Origin: Bradyrhizobium oropedii
Lineage (GTDB): Bacteria; Pseudomonadota; Alphaproteobacteria; Rhizobiales; Xanthobacteraceae
Reading direction: 5' to 3'
Length of the DNA stretch: 37,115 nucleotides
Assembly (NCBI RefSeq): GCF_020889685.1
Contig: NZ_JACMYO010000071.1
Coordinates: forward strand, 1 to 37,115
Position 1 is the stretch's first letter. Every line of letters begins with the position of its first letter. Below the pieces are notes generated by a model. The model was not told where the DNA came from. It searched no databases and saw only the letters and a program-made list of their open reading frames with translations. Positions 1 to 8,565 of the stretch are shown here, in pieces. The position numbers and the translations under genes were made by a program.

Positions 1-1
1 G

Positions 2-1594
2 GCCTGGCTGGTGTTCACGCTGACGGTCGACCCGGCGACGGGCAATGTGACGCTGACGCAGGACCGTGCGGTGCACGAGCTCACCGCCTCCAGCCCGGAC
101 ACCGGTGAAGGCATCAGCCTGACCGGCGGCCTGGTGACGCTGACGGCGACGGTGACCGACAAGGACGGCGACAGCGCGAGCCAGAAGCTCGACCTCAGCT
201 CGCACGTCACCTTCCACGATGACGGCCCGTCGTGGACGTCGGCAGAGCATGGAGTGATTGCCAATGTCGCGGGCATCAGCGTAACGGGAGATCTGCAATT
301 CACGACTGGCGCGGATGGCTTGGGATTGATCTATTTCACGGGCGTATCCACCGATCCGCTACATCCCACTGCGACGACGCTCCAGTCGGGGGGATTCGCG
401 GTTTCGGAGTATGTCGATGCAAATGGCTACCTGCACGGTGTCGCCAATGGGGCAGACGTCTTCAAGGTAACGCTCGATCCGACAACGTCGACTTACACAT
501 TCTATCTGTACCACACGCTCGATTCGTATTCACAACAGTCCATCAGCACCTCTGTTGGCGGCCACGGTGCTGGTCCGACTTCTTATGCGGTCTTGTCGGA
601 CACGAGCGGCAATGCCGTAGCCACAGTGACGGGCTACCACACGACCGGATCGTTCAATGCGGCCAGCTGGTTTAGCGAAACGCACGATACGCTGACGAGT
701 GCAAAGCTCACCCAAGACACCATCAACGCAAGTTCGCAGGGCTTGGGCGTCCACAGCAACAACTTCAAACAAGGCGATTTCATGCGCTTTGATTTTGGAA
801 CTGCTGGCGACAACAGCAATGGCGACACCTGGACCTATGGTCACGCAACTGGCGCTTCGGCTGTTGGAACGGGAAATCAGGTCTCGTTCACAATCAAGGA
901 TATCGGTGGCCCGACAACTATTTGGTATCTGGTGCATAGCGTCGACGGCACCGTGACCTCCCACGTCTATAATTCGGCTACCGATGGGACCACGCTTACA
1001 GCCACCGGGCATGGGAATATCGACTACGTTGAACTATACGACGCTTCCGGCAAGTCCAAGGTCCTGCTGGCTGGAATTTCCGAACTCGTCTGTAACGGCC
1101 AAACCGACGTTCCCTTTACTCTGGGCGTCAGGGACGGTGACGGAGACGTTGCTACCGGGTGGTTCGATGTAACCGTGAACGGCGGAACGACCCTTTCGGG
1201 GACCGCCGGCAATGATGTCATTGTTGCCGGAGTAACCAACGAAACGCTTACTGGTAATGGTGGGGACGACAAGTTCGTTCTCAATCTCGCCGCCCACTTT
1301 ACCATTAGTGATTTCAACAGCGGTGACTTGGTGCTTCTCGACGTGGCAGGCCTGAGCCTGCCGGCAGGCTCTTCAAATGCTCTGACGGCGAACCAGTTCA
1401 CGTCATCGGCAGCCACGGGCGGGACTGAGAACAACGCGAGCGCCTGGAACGAAAGTGGAAGCGCGAACAAGTTCTTCTTCAACAATGCGACGCATGAGCT
1501 CTGGTACTCGGCTAATGGCACCGGCTCCGACAAGGTGGACCTCGCACATTTGAGTACCGGTGTGCCGGCGGCCGCGAACATTCATATTTTCTAG
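2..1594 (+). CDS. RTX / T1SS-143 repeat adhesin, C-terminal part (5' end outside window)
   Basis: The reading frame is open from the first bases, so this is the 3' end of a longer gene; the GTG at 11 is internal. The product is probably a large surface adhesin or RTX protein exported by the type I system encoded just downstream. The first 70 residues end in a repeat module with a TDKDGDSAS motif and HDDGP, typical of the T1SS-143/VCBS-like repeats of giant adhesins. A middle part (about residues 75-385) is beta-rich and unassigned. An RTX-type calcium-binding segment follows near residues 395-425 (LSGTAGNDVI, then LTGNGGDDKF), and the protein ends in a short hydrophobic HIF tail, as expected of a C-terminal type I secretion signal. 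The LapG-type cleavage site, if present, would lie in the missing N-terminus. GC content falls sharply after about base 230. Confidence 0.85.
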   Translation, partial: AWLVFTLTVDPATGNVTLTQDRAVHELTASSPDTGEGISLTGGLVTLTATVTDKDGDSASQKLDLSSHVTFHDDGPSWTSAEHGVIANVAGISVTGDLQFTTGADGLGLIYFTGVSTDPLHPTATTLQSGGFAVSEYVDANGYLHGVANGADVFKVTLDPTTSTYTFYLYHTLDSYSQQSISTSVGGHGAGPTSYAVLSDTSGNAVATVTGYHTTGSFNAASWFSETHDTLTSAKLTQDTINASSQGLGVHSNNFKQGDFMRFDFGTAGDNSNGDTWTYGHATGASAVGTGNQVSFTIKDIGGPTTIWYLVHSVDGTVTSHVYNSATDGTTLTATGHGNIDYVELYDASGKSKVLLAGISELVCNGQTDVPFTLGVRDGDGDVATGWFDVTVNGGTTLSGTAGNDVIVAGVTNETLTGNGGDDKFVLNLAAHFTISDFNSGDLVLLDVAGLSLPAGSSNALTANQFTSSAATGGTENNASAWNESGSANKFFFNNATHELWYSANGTGSDKVDLAHLSTGVPAAANIHIF

Positions 1595-1615
1595 GCCAGG
1601 CTTGTAGCCAAAGCG

Positions 1616-1650
1616 AAAATCCGCGGAGACAACTCCGCGGATTTTCTTTT
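1616..1650. terminator. Bidirectional rho-independent terminator
   Basis: A perfect 12-bp stem (1616-1627 with 1634-1645, core TCCGCGGA) has a 6-nt loop. It is followed by TTTTCTTTT on the plus strand and preceded by AAAA, which gives a U-run on the minus strand. It sits between the converging adhesin and peptidase genes and can serve both. Confidence 0.85.
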
Positions 1651-1685
1651 GGATCTTTCCTTGGATTTGCCTTGCCCGCGCGCCG

Positions 1686-2699
1686 TCACATGAGCACGGG
1701 CAGGAAGCCCGGGAGCGGGCTTGCTGCATCGAGCGACTCCACTCCGGTCCATTCGGCATCGGGCGCATTGGCGGCCGCCGGTGCGGCGTCGAGGTCGTCG
1801 CCGAGCGGCAGGCGCTTGGCGTAGGGGGCCGCAAACAGCTGCACGCCGCGCTCGTTGATCGCAAACATCGGCGTGAAGTTGTCGAGTTCGCCGTCGTCGA
1901 TCAGCTCGGAGCGGCGGCTGTCCAGGATCAGCCAACGGCCATCGAGGCGCGCCGACAGCACGGCATGATCCTGGCGGATGGCGCGATCGCGGCCCAGCAC
2001 AAGGCGCAGGTCCTCGCGCGGGAAGCCAGCCTCGCTGAGCGCGATGTATTTCGCGATCGCATAGTCCTCGCAATCACCCTTGCCGGTTGCAAAGGTGGCG
2101 AGCGGGGCGGTCCAGCGATCGGCCTCGCCATACTGGGCGAAGTCGCTGACATAACGGACCGCCTGGTTGACGGCGCGGTTGGCGTCATCCAGCCGGTCGC
2201 GTCCGGATTTGGACTTGACCGCGTTGATCAGGCGGAGGAACTGCGCGGCATTGGGCGGGCAGCCGGTCGCGTTCTCGCGGCATTGCACGAGCACGGTCTG
2301 CTCCTTTGCCAGGTCGGCTTCGAGGCCGCGCCATTTGCGCCACAGGCTGTTTTCCGGCGCGCGGAAGGTGAACAGGCCGAACGGCTCGGTGCCTTCGGGC
2401 GGAAGCGGCTTTGCCGCGGGTGATGCGTCGGTCGCCGTATTCAGCGGCGTGAGCGAGGCGGTGCGGATGGCGTTCGGGCCACGGCCGCGCTGCCGGTCGA
2501 GCTTGGCGAGGACGTCGGCGATGGTGAAGAAGGTGGCCGGCGGGCGGTTCGATGCGGCGTCCGACGCCGGCGCGAGCTCGGCGGCAGGGTTGCCGAGAGT
2601 GAGTTCATCCGCAGCAAACGCGGAATGCGCTACGCAAAGACCTATTGAAAATGCAGCCGCGGCCATGACTGCCGACGAAGCAAACTTCAGCGACTTCAT
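1686..2699 (-). CDS. LapG-like periplasmic transglutaminase-like cysteine peptidase (BTLCP family)
   Basis: The protein has 337 residues from an ATG preceded by a GGGGA ribosome site; an upstream in-frame start at 2771 would put 24 odd residues before the signal peptide. Residues 1-29 form a Sec signal peptide ending AFA. The BTLCP core carries a clear catalytic triad: Cys210 in GKGDCEDYA, His245 in RQDHAVL and Asp260 in LILDSR. In the family (LapG of Pseudomonas) this enzyme cleaves the N-terminal anchor of a giant adhesin and releases it from the TolC pore when c-di-GMP is low. Here it lies last in the exporter gene set and converges on an adhesin gene, so the same role is likely. It ends in a proline/alanine-rich tail beyond the core. 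No LapD-like receptor is visible nearby. Confidence 0.85.
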   Translation of the reverse strand: MKSLKFASSAVMAAAAFSIGLCVAHSAFAADELTLGNPAAELAPASDAASNRPPATFFTIADVLAKLDRQRGRGPNAIRTASLTPLNTATDASPAAKPLPPEGTEPFGLFTFRAPENSLWRKWRGLEADLAKEQTVLVQCRENATGCPPNAAQFLRLINAVKSKSGRDRLDDANRAVNQAVRYVSDFAQYGEADRWTAPLATFATGKGDCEDYAIAKYIALSEAGFPREDLRLVLGRDRAIRQDHAVLSARLDGRWLILDSRRSELIDDGELDNFTPMFAINERGVQLFAAPYAKRLPLGDDLDAAPAAANAPDAEWTGVESLDAASPLPGFLPVLM

Positions 2700-2912
2700 A
2701 TGACGTCCCCAATACCGGGGACCGTCAACGTCTGCGCGTCGATCTGCGTCCCCGCTGTTATCGGGACGCAAACTGACGCCTTGGCCGCTTAAGCGGAGTT
2801 AAGTGGAGAGGCCGGCGCCTGGCATTGTCGGAAAGGCGGTCAATCCAGAGTTTGCCGGTTTGTTCGAAGTTGAACGATCGGAGGTCACGATCGGTTAACC
2901 GCGCGGCGCCGA

Positions 2913-4163
2913 TCAGCGCTCGCGCAGGGCCTCGTCGCGCAGCAGTCGGGCGGGCTTCACGATGTAGTCCAGGACCGATTTCTCGCCGGTTAGGACTTCG
3001 ACCGTGGTCACCATTCCCGGAATGATCGGCAAGGGATGCTGCTCGGTGCCGAGATGGTTCTTATCGGTGCGCACCATGACCCGGTAGAAGGTCTCCGGGC
3101 GCTCGGTCCTTTCCGCCTTGTCGTCGACGATGGTGTCGGCGCTGATACGCTCGACCTTGCCCTTCAAGGATCCGTAGACCGAGGAATCATAGGCGCTGAT
3201 CTTCACCACCGCGTCCTGGTCGGGACGGATGAAGGCGATGTCCTGGGGACGGATCCGGCCTTCGACCAGCAGCGTGTCGTCCAGCGGCACGATATCCATG
3301 AGGTTGGCGCCCGGCGCCACCACGGCCCCGATGGTGCTGACATTCAGTTTGTTGACGATGCCGTGGACCGGTGCCTTCAGATCCGTACGGCGCACCCGAT
3401 CCTGGGCGGACTTGATGTTCTCGTCGAGCACAGCAAGGTCGCCGCGCGATTTCGCGAGATCCTCGTCGGCCTGCGAACGGAAGGACGCGGTGATATTTGT
3501 GATCTTGGATTGCGCTTCGGCGAGCTGCCCTTTCATCTCGGTTGCCTGCCGGTCAAGCCGCAGCATCTCGATCTCGGGCACGACCTTCTGCTCATACAGC
3601 CTGCGCGTCAGGGTCTGCTCGCGCTCCAGGAGCTTGAGGGAGCCGCTGAGGCGAGTGACCTGCTGATTGAGCACGTCGATATCCTGGGCGACCTTCTGAC
3701 CCCGCATCTTGAACACGCTGGCCTCGGTCGCGACGGCGGCGGGAACCACTTGGTCGATTTGATCCGGGAAGGTGATCTCGCTTCGTCCCCGCGCCTCGGC
3801 GTCGAGGCGGGCCACCCGCGCCGCCATCGCCGCGCGGCGCTCGCGAATCTCGCCGAATTCGGAGGCGAACTTGGTGTCGTCGATGCGCATCAGGGACTGG
3901 CCCTGCTGAACGATGTCGCCTTCGCGCACCAGAATGTCGCCGACGATGCCGCCTTCGAGCGATTGCACCACCTGCATCTGCCGCGACGGCACGACGCGGC
4001 CGCTACCGCGCTTGACTTCGTCCAGCACGGCAAAATGGGCCCAGATCAGAAACGTCGCAAGCAGCGCGCACGAGGTCCACAGCAGCATGCGAGAGGTACG
4101 GGGCGTGCGCAGCAGCGCCGCGGACCGGATGTCGTTTGCAAATGCAAAATCGGAAGACGCCAT
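2913..4163 (-). CDS. HlyD-family type I secretion membrane-fusion protein
   Basis: This 416-residue protein is the periplasmic adaptor that links the ABC exporter to the TolC channel. A cytoplasmic N-tail is followed by one membrane helix (about 26-47), a lipoyl-like half motif (about 60-95, with SLEGGIVGDILVREGD), a long coiled-coil hairpin (about 105-260), the second lipoyl half with HGIVNKLNV, and a beta-barrel C-terminal part containing IIPGMVTTVEVLTG, characteristic of HlyD/LapC/PrtE proteins. Length is normal for the family. The ATG lies 12 bases after the stop codon of the ABC transporter gene, so the two are almost certainly co-transcribed. Its ribosome site is weak (GAGCGA), which fits translational coupling. 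I am confident of the family; the substrate is inferred from the neighbouring adhesin. Confidence 0.92.
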   Translation of the reverse strand: MASSDFAFANDIRSAALLRTPRTSRMLLWTSCALLATFLIWAHFAVLDEVKRGSGRVVPSRQMQVVQSLEGGIVGDILVREGDIVQQGQSLMRIDDTKFASEFGEIRERRAAMAARVARLDAEARGRSEITFPDQIDQVVPAAVATEASVFKMRGQKVAQDIDVLNQQVTRLSGSLKLLEREQTLTRRLYEQKVVPEIEMLRLDRQATEMKGQLAEAQSKITNITASFRSQADEDLAKSRGDLAVLDENIKSAQDRVRRTDLKAPVHGIVNKLNVSTIGAVVAPGANLMDIVPLDDTLLVEGRIRPQDIAFIRPDQDAVVKISAYDSSVYGSLKGKVERISADTIVDDKAERTERPETFYRVMVRTDKNHLGTEQHPLPIIPGMVTTVEVLTGEKSVLDYIVKPARLLRDEALRER

Positions 4164-4175
4164 AATATTCGCTCG

Positions 4176-6425
4176 TTATGCAGATTTCGGCTGGATCGTA
4201 TTCTCCGGCGACGGAGGCATAGACGCGGGCTTTCCCTGGAGCAGGGCGAGCACCTTGTCGCGCGGGCCGTCGGCAACCAGGCGGCCATTGTCAAACAGCA
4301 GCAAGCGATCGACCATGTTCAGCAATGACAGACGATGGGTCGAAATGATGATGGTCATACGCTCGTCACCGAGGCCCTTGAGGCGTTCAAGGAATTCCTG
4401 CTCGCTGCGAATATCGAAGTGCGCGGTCGGCTCATCGAGAAACAGCACGCGAGGCTTGCGGATCAACACACGCGCGAGCCCGATGGCCTGCTTCTGGCCG
4501 CCCGACAGGCTGCGGCCGCCTTCCGAGATCGGCATGTCGTAACCCATCGGGTGGCCGGCGATGAAGCTCTCGACGCCGGAGAGCCGCGCGGCAAGCAGGA
4601 TTTCCTCGTCGGTCGCTTCGGGTTTGCCAAGAGCGATGTTGTCCCGCAGCTTGCCGAAGAACAGGTCGGTATCCTGCATCGCAAAGCCGATGCCGGTGCG
4701 CAGATCCGAAGGATCGTATTGGCGCGAGTCCACGCCGTCGACCAAGATGCGGCCTTCCTTCGGCTCGTAGAATCCGAGCAGCAACCTGCCGACCGTGGTC
4801 TTGCCGGATCCGACCCGGCCGATGATGCCGACTTTTTCTCCGCCCTCGATCTTGAAGCTGACTTTTTCGAGCGCGTTGCCCGGCGCGTTGGGGTAGGCGA
4901 ACGACACGTTCTCGAAGGCGACCTTGCCGTCGTCGATCCGTCTTGCGACATAGGATCGGGTCGGCGATCGTTCGCGCTCGATCGACATGATGCGGTCGAT
5001 GGCCTTGAGGGACGACAATGTCTGCGTCCCCTTGGTGATGACGGAGGCGATGCCGGCGATCGGCGCCAGGATGCGGCCCGCGAGCATGTTTGCAGCGACC
5101 AGCGCGCCAACGCTGAGCTTGCCGTCGAGGATCAGGAAAATGCCGACGACGACGAGCAGCAGGCTCGTGATCTGCTGGGCCGTGCTCGCGCTGGTCAGCG
5201 ACATTGACGACCAGAAATGAACGTCCTCGCCGGACCGGGCGGTGGCCGCGACCGAACGCTCCCACAAGGTCTGCATGCGGGCCTCGGCGCCGGTCGCGCG
5301 GACGGTTTCGAGACTGGACAGGGATTCGACGAGTACGCCGTGCCGGGCCGCGGATTCGGCTTGCAGGCGCTTCATTGCGCGATCGAGCGGACGCTGCAGC
5401 AGGAAGCCGACCAGCATCACGAGAGGGAGCATGACGAGCGGGATCCAGGCCAGGGGCCCGGCGATGATGAACAGCACCCCGACAAACAGGATGGCAAACA
5501 GCAGGTCGGTCGCCGAAACCACGCTGCCGGACGTGAAGAACTCGCGCACCGAGTCGAAGTCGCGGAGCTGATTGGCGATGATGCCCACGGAGGTCGGCCG
5601 TTGCGCCATCTTCACCGCCATCACATGCTCGAAGATGTTGGCGGCGAGCACGACGTCGATGGTCTTGCCGGTCACGTCGATCATGCGGCTGCGGACCATG
5701 CGGAAGATGAAATCGAAGACGATGCCGAGCCCCATGCCGATTGAGAGGGCGATCAAAGAGGGGATCGCCCCGTTGGGGATGACGCGGTCATAGACGCTCA
5801 TCGTAAACAGCGGCGTCGCCAGCGCCAGGACGTTGGTCAGGAAGGCGGCGATCGCGATGTGCCCGTAGCTGCGCCAGTGCGCCTTCACCACCGACCAGAA
5901 CCAGTGGTTCCTGGGGATGTCTCCGGCGGCGACGGTGCGCGCATCGGCCTGCGCAGCGCTTCGCACCAGAAACGCGTAGCCGGTATATTCGCCAGCGACC
6001 GCGGCAATGTCTGCGACGCGCGGGGCCTTCGGCGTCGCCGGATCAACGATCTTGATCGCCTTGTTCGCTGCATCCGCGCCAAGGAGGATGAGCGCAGAGC
6101 CGTCCTTCATGATCAGGACAGCCGGCAAGACCAGCGCGGGAATGTCCGAAATGCTGCGCTTGACGGCTTCAGTCTCTAGACCCGCGCGTCTGGCCGCGCG
6201 GTCGTAGAGCGAAACAGACAAGCGTCCGTCCGTGATCGGAAGTCCGCCGAGCAGAGCCTCGCGGCTGACCGCGCGGCCGTGATGGGCGGCAAGATAGCTC
6301 AACGATGCGGTGAGGGGATCGTCGCCCAGTGCGCTCGGCCGACTGGTCGCGGCAGGCTTTGAGTTTGAATCGTCCGGCGAGGAGCGGCCGGCGTCAGCCG
6401 CCGCGCTGGGGGTTCGAAACAACAA
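4176..6425 (-). CDS. Type I secretion ABC transporter with N-terminal C39-like domain (LapB/HlyB type)
   Basis: The 749-residue inner-membrane exporter ATPase has an N-terminal C39-peptidase-like domain (about 35-155) without an evident catalytic cysteine, as in HlyB and LapB where it only binds substrate. The membrane domain follows (about 185-460). The nucleotide-binding domain has Walker A GRVGSGKTT at 536-544, the LSGGQ signature at 640-644, Walker B VLFLDEP at 660-666 and the switch histidine at 697. The start codon is TTG at 6425: it has a GAGG site six bases upstream and no ATG fits the domain start better. It lies between the TolC and HlyD genes. The C39-like domain is typical of exporters of BTLCP-linked adhesins, which agrees with the LapG-like gene downstream. 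Confidence 0.93.
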   Translation of the reverse strand: MLFRTPSAAADAGRSSPDDSNSKPAATSRPSALGDDPLTASLSYLAAHHGRAVSREALLGGLPITDGRLSVSLYDRAARRAGLETEAVKRSISDIPALVLPAVLIMKDGSALILLGADAANKAIKIVDPATPKAPRVADIAAVAGEYTGYAFLVRSAAQADARTVAAGDIPRNHWFWSVVKAHWRSYGHIAIAAFLTNVLALATPLFTMSVYDRVIPNGAIPSLIALSIGMGLGIVFDFIFRMVRSRMIDVTGKTIDVVLAANIFEHVMAVKMAQRPTSVGIIANQLRDFDSVREFFTSGSVVSATDLLFAILFVGVLFIIAGPLAWIPLVMLPLVMLVGFLLQRPLDRAMKRLQAESAARHGVLVESLSSLETVRATGAEARMQTLWERSVAATARSGEDVHFWSSMSLTSASTAQQITSLLLVVVGIFLILDGKLSVGALVAANMLAGRILAPIAGIASVITKGTQTLSSLKAIDRIMSIERERSPTRSYVARRIDDGKVAFENVSFAYPNAPGNALEKVSFKIEGGEKVGIIGRVGSGKTTVGRLLLGFYEPKEGRILVDGVDSRQYDPSDLRTGIGFAMQDTDLFFGKLRDNIALGKPEATDEEILLAARLSGVESFIAGHPMGYDMPISEGGRSLSGGQKQAIGLARVLIRKPRVLFLDEPTAHFDIRSEQEFLERLKGLGDERMTIIISTHRLSLLNMVDRLLLFDNGRLVADGPRDKVLALLQGKPASMPPSPENTIQPKSA

Positions 6426-6541
6426 CTGAAACCTCGATAACCAAATGGAAATGCAGCAATCGCATTCGAAGATCTGCGCCGAGCCTACAACAAACAGCGA
6501 ACGAAATCAGCGAAACTTGCTTTAAGTATTAATACGGGAAT

Positions 6542-6569
6542 CGAAAGGGCCCCGTTTGGGGCCCTTTCG
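6542..6569. terminator. Strong GC-rich hairpin between tolC-type and ABC-transporter genes
   Basis: A perfect 12-bp inverted repeat (CGAAAGGGCCCC, loop GTTT, then its complement) lies 27 bases past the stop of the TolC gene. There is no good U-run on the minus strand, the direction of transcription, so it may be a partial terminator, an RNA-processing site or a 3' stabiliser that sets tolC expression apart from the exporter genes. Confidence 0.55.
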
Positions 6570-6596
6570 GAAGTTTTGATCTTGGCTTAGCGGCTG

Positions 6597-8312
6597 CTAT
6601 TGAGCGGAACTCGGGAAGGCCGACAGCAGCCAGTGCGGCGTAGTCGATGCATAGGAGCTCGCGTTCGCCGTGACGGACGGATTCGCGTAAATCACGTTCG
6701 GGCCGTCCGCAGCGCTCTTTTGCTGCTGCATCCATTCCGCAGATCCGGGCACAGCAGCAGTCGTCGTTGAACCGGTGAAGCGATCCGCAAAGCCGGTATC
6801 CTTCGGCTGAGCTGCCGCATAGCCCTCCTTGTAGCCCTTGGCGGAACGAGCGGCGGCAGTGGGGGCCGGAACGGCGACGTGCAGCGGCTCTGAGCCGGTT
6901 TGCGGCAGGTTCACGCGCAGGGTGGGGAACGAGTAGCGGGGCAGGCCGATCGAGAGCATGTCGGTCGGCGCGGCATCGACCGGCGGCGGAGCCTTCAGAT
7001 ACTCGATCAAGGTCCCCATCGCCGCCAGCAGCTGGTAGTCGGCGAAAACAACGACGCTACGGGCGGAGGTGAGCGAGACCGACGCGTTGAAGAATTGATT
7101 CTGGGCGTTCAGCAGGTCGATCAGGGAGCGCTGGCCGAGCTCGTATTCCTTCTGGAAGGCCGCGATGGTTTTGCGGTCTGCTTCCAGCTGGCGCGCCAGA
7201 GCTGCAATGCGGGTGGCCGTAATCGTACGGGCATTCCACGCCTTGTCGATCGATTCATAAGCGTCGCGCTGCAAGCGCGCGTGCCGCATGGTGGCTTCGG
7301 TATAGCGTTCGGCCTTCTCCGACCTGTTCCAGGCATCCTGGCCGCCGCGGAAGATGTCCCACGACATCACCACCTTGCCGCTGTAGTCCTCATGGGTCAC
7401 GGCGGGATTTCCCGGCGCCGTCACGTAGGGGAACGAGTTGTCGTAGTGGGTCGCGCGTCCTTCGAGATAGAACTTCGGTCCGAATGTTCCGTCGGTCGCC
7501 TTGAACGCATGCTTGGCGGCGTCGGCGTCGGACTGGGCCGCCGCGATCGTCGAATTGAACCGCAGCGTGGTCGCCAGCGCTTCATCGCGGCTGTGCGGCA
7601 ATCCTGCGAGAGGGCTCGGGAAGCGAACGTTGATCGGCTCGAGGCCGACGACCTTGCGGTACTTCGCTCGCGCGTCATCGAGGCTGCGCTGGAATTCGGC
7701 GAGTGCCGCACGGGCGGCCTCGACGCGCTCTCGCGCTTGCTCGAGGTCGCCTTCGCCGGCCCGGCCGCCCGAGAAGCGCGAGTTCACGTTGGCAAAGATC
7801 TTCTCGTGATTGGCGACGTTTTGCTGGGCGAGGCTCACCAGCCTGATGTAGCGCACGACGTCCATGTAGCCTTCGGCGGCGTCGAGGGCCAGCAGCTCGG
7901 TTCGTTCCTTGACGCGGGAGGCTGCGGCGTTGACGCGCGCGGTCTGACGCCAGACGTCATAGATCGACGAGAAGCCATCCCAGAGCAGTTGGCGCACAAC
8001 CACAGATTCCTGGCTGCCATTGCGCCACGGGCCCGAACCCACGGTTGGTGTCTGGATCGATGGCGCGATGAACCCTGGCGGCTGGTCGAACTTTTCCGGT
8101 CCGTAGCTGGCGTCGACGCGCACCTGCGGCAGCAGCGTGCTCTGAGTCTGTCTCAGCTCGCTTTCCGTCGCCCGCCGATTTGCGGAGGCTTCACCCAAGC
8201 CCGGATTGGTCTGCATTGCCTGGCGCAATGCATCGTTAATGGAAAAAACCTCGGCACATGCTGGCGTTGCCGCCAGGCAGAGACACGCGATGACCGTGTA
8301 TGCCGATCTCAT
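6597..8312 (-). CDS. TolC-family outer-membrane channel of the type I system
   Basis: The protein has 571 residues from the ATG at 8312. A Sec signal peptide covers residues 1-20 (ending ACA). The TolC repeat fold follows, with SINDALRQAMQTNPGL near the mature N-terminus and long amphipathic helices up to about residue 425, including EYELGQRSLIDLLNAQNQ, a hallmark of the second TolC repeat. It forms the outer-membrane exit duct for the ABC/HlyD pair downstream. Beyond the usual end there are about 130 further residues rich in Ala, Pro, Ser and Thr that I cannot assign. The start region is odd: a 16-bp sequence carrying the ribosome site is duplicated, so an in-frame TTG at 8330 is also preceded by a good AGGGGCGG site and could give a product six residues longer. 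Confidence 0.9.
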   Translation of the reverse strand: MRSAYTVIACLCLAATPACAEVFSINDALRQAMQTNPGLGEASANRRATESELRQTQSTLLPQVRVDASYGPEKFDQPPGFIAPSIQTPTVGSGPWRNGSQESVVVRQLLWDGFSSIYDVWRQTARVNAAASRVKERTELLALDAAEGYMDVVRYIRLVSLAQQNVANHEKIFANVNSRFSGGRAGEGDLEQARERVEAARAALAEFQRSLDDARAKYRKVVGLEPINVRFPSPLAGLPHSRDEALATTLRFNSTIAAAQSDADAAKHAFKATDGTFGPKFYLEGRATHYDNSFPYVTAPGNPAVTHEDYSGKVVMSWDIFRGGQDAWNRSEKAERYTEATMRHARLQRDAYESIDKAWNARTITATRIAALARQLEADRKTIAAFQKEYELGQRSLIDLLNAQNQFFNASVSLTSARSVVVFADYQLLAAMGTLIEYLKAPPPVDAAPTDMLSIGLPRYSFPTLRVNLPQTGSEPLHVAVPAPTAAARSAKGYKEGYAAAQPKDTGFADRFTGSTTTAAVPGSAEWMQQQKSAADGPNVIYANPSVTANASSYASTTPHWLLSAFPSSAQ

Positions 8313-8344
8313 AATTCCGCCCCTACTCAATTCCGCCCCTACTC
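8313..8344 (-). repeat. Tandem 16-bp duplication containing the ribosome binding site of the TolC gene
   Basis: Two perfect adjacent copies of GAGTAGGGGCGGAATT (gene strand). Each copy holds an AGGGGCGG ribosome site and each is followed by a start codon: TTG after the first, ATG after the second, 18 bases apart and in frame. Confidence 0.9.
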
Positions 8345-8565
8345 ACAAAAATATTACGTAAAAATCTGACGAACGCTAACAAAGGACGGTTCCCCGACCT
8401 ATGACATTTCCGCCACACCGCCACTCTAAGTGGAGTGGAGTCATAGCGCTGGTTACCGGGCTCATTGAGATTTTTATTAAAATCCAATGGTTTGAGAGCG
8501 GGGCGCGTGGGCATTCCGGCTGGTGCCGATCAGCAACACCGGCAAACCGGAACAGAAAAGGTCAG

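Noticed and set aside
3036..4328. Rightward frame of 430 residues opposite hlyD and the ABC gene
   Set aside because: It is the mirror of a clearly coding high-GC region, rich in His/Arg/Asp/Gly, with no ribosome site or motif.
6900..8369. Rightward frame of 489 residues opposite the TolC gene
   Set aside because: Antisense shadow; the TolC frame has signal peptide, repeats and ribosome site.
8323..8514. Leftward 63-residue frame upstream of tolC
   Set aside because: It runs through the duplicated ribosome-site repeat and has no start signal; it is leader sequence.
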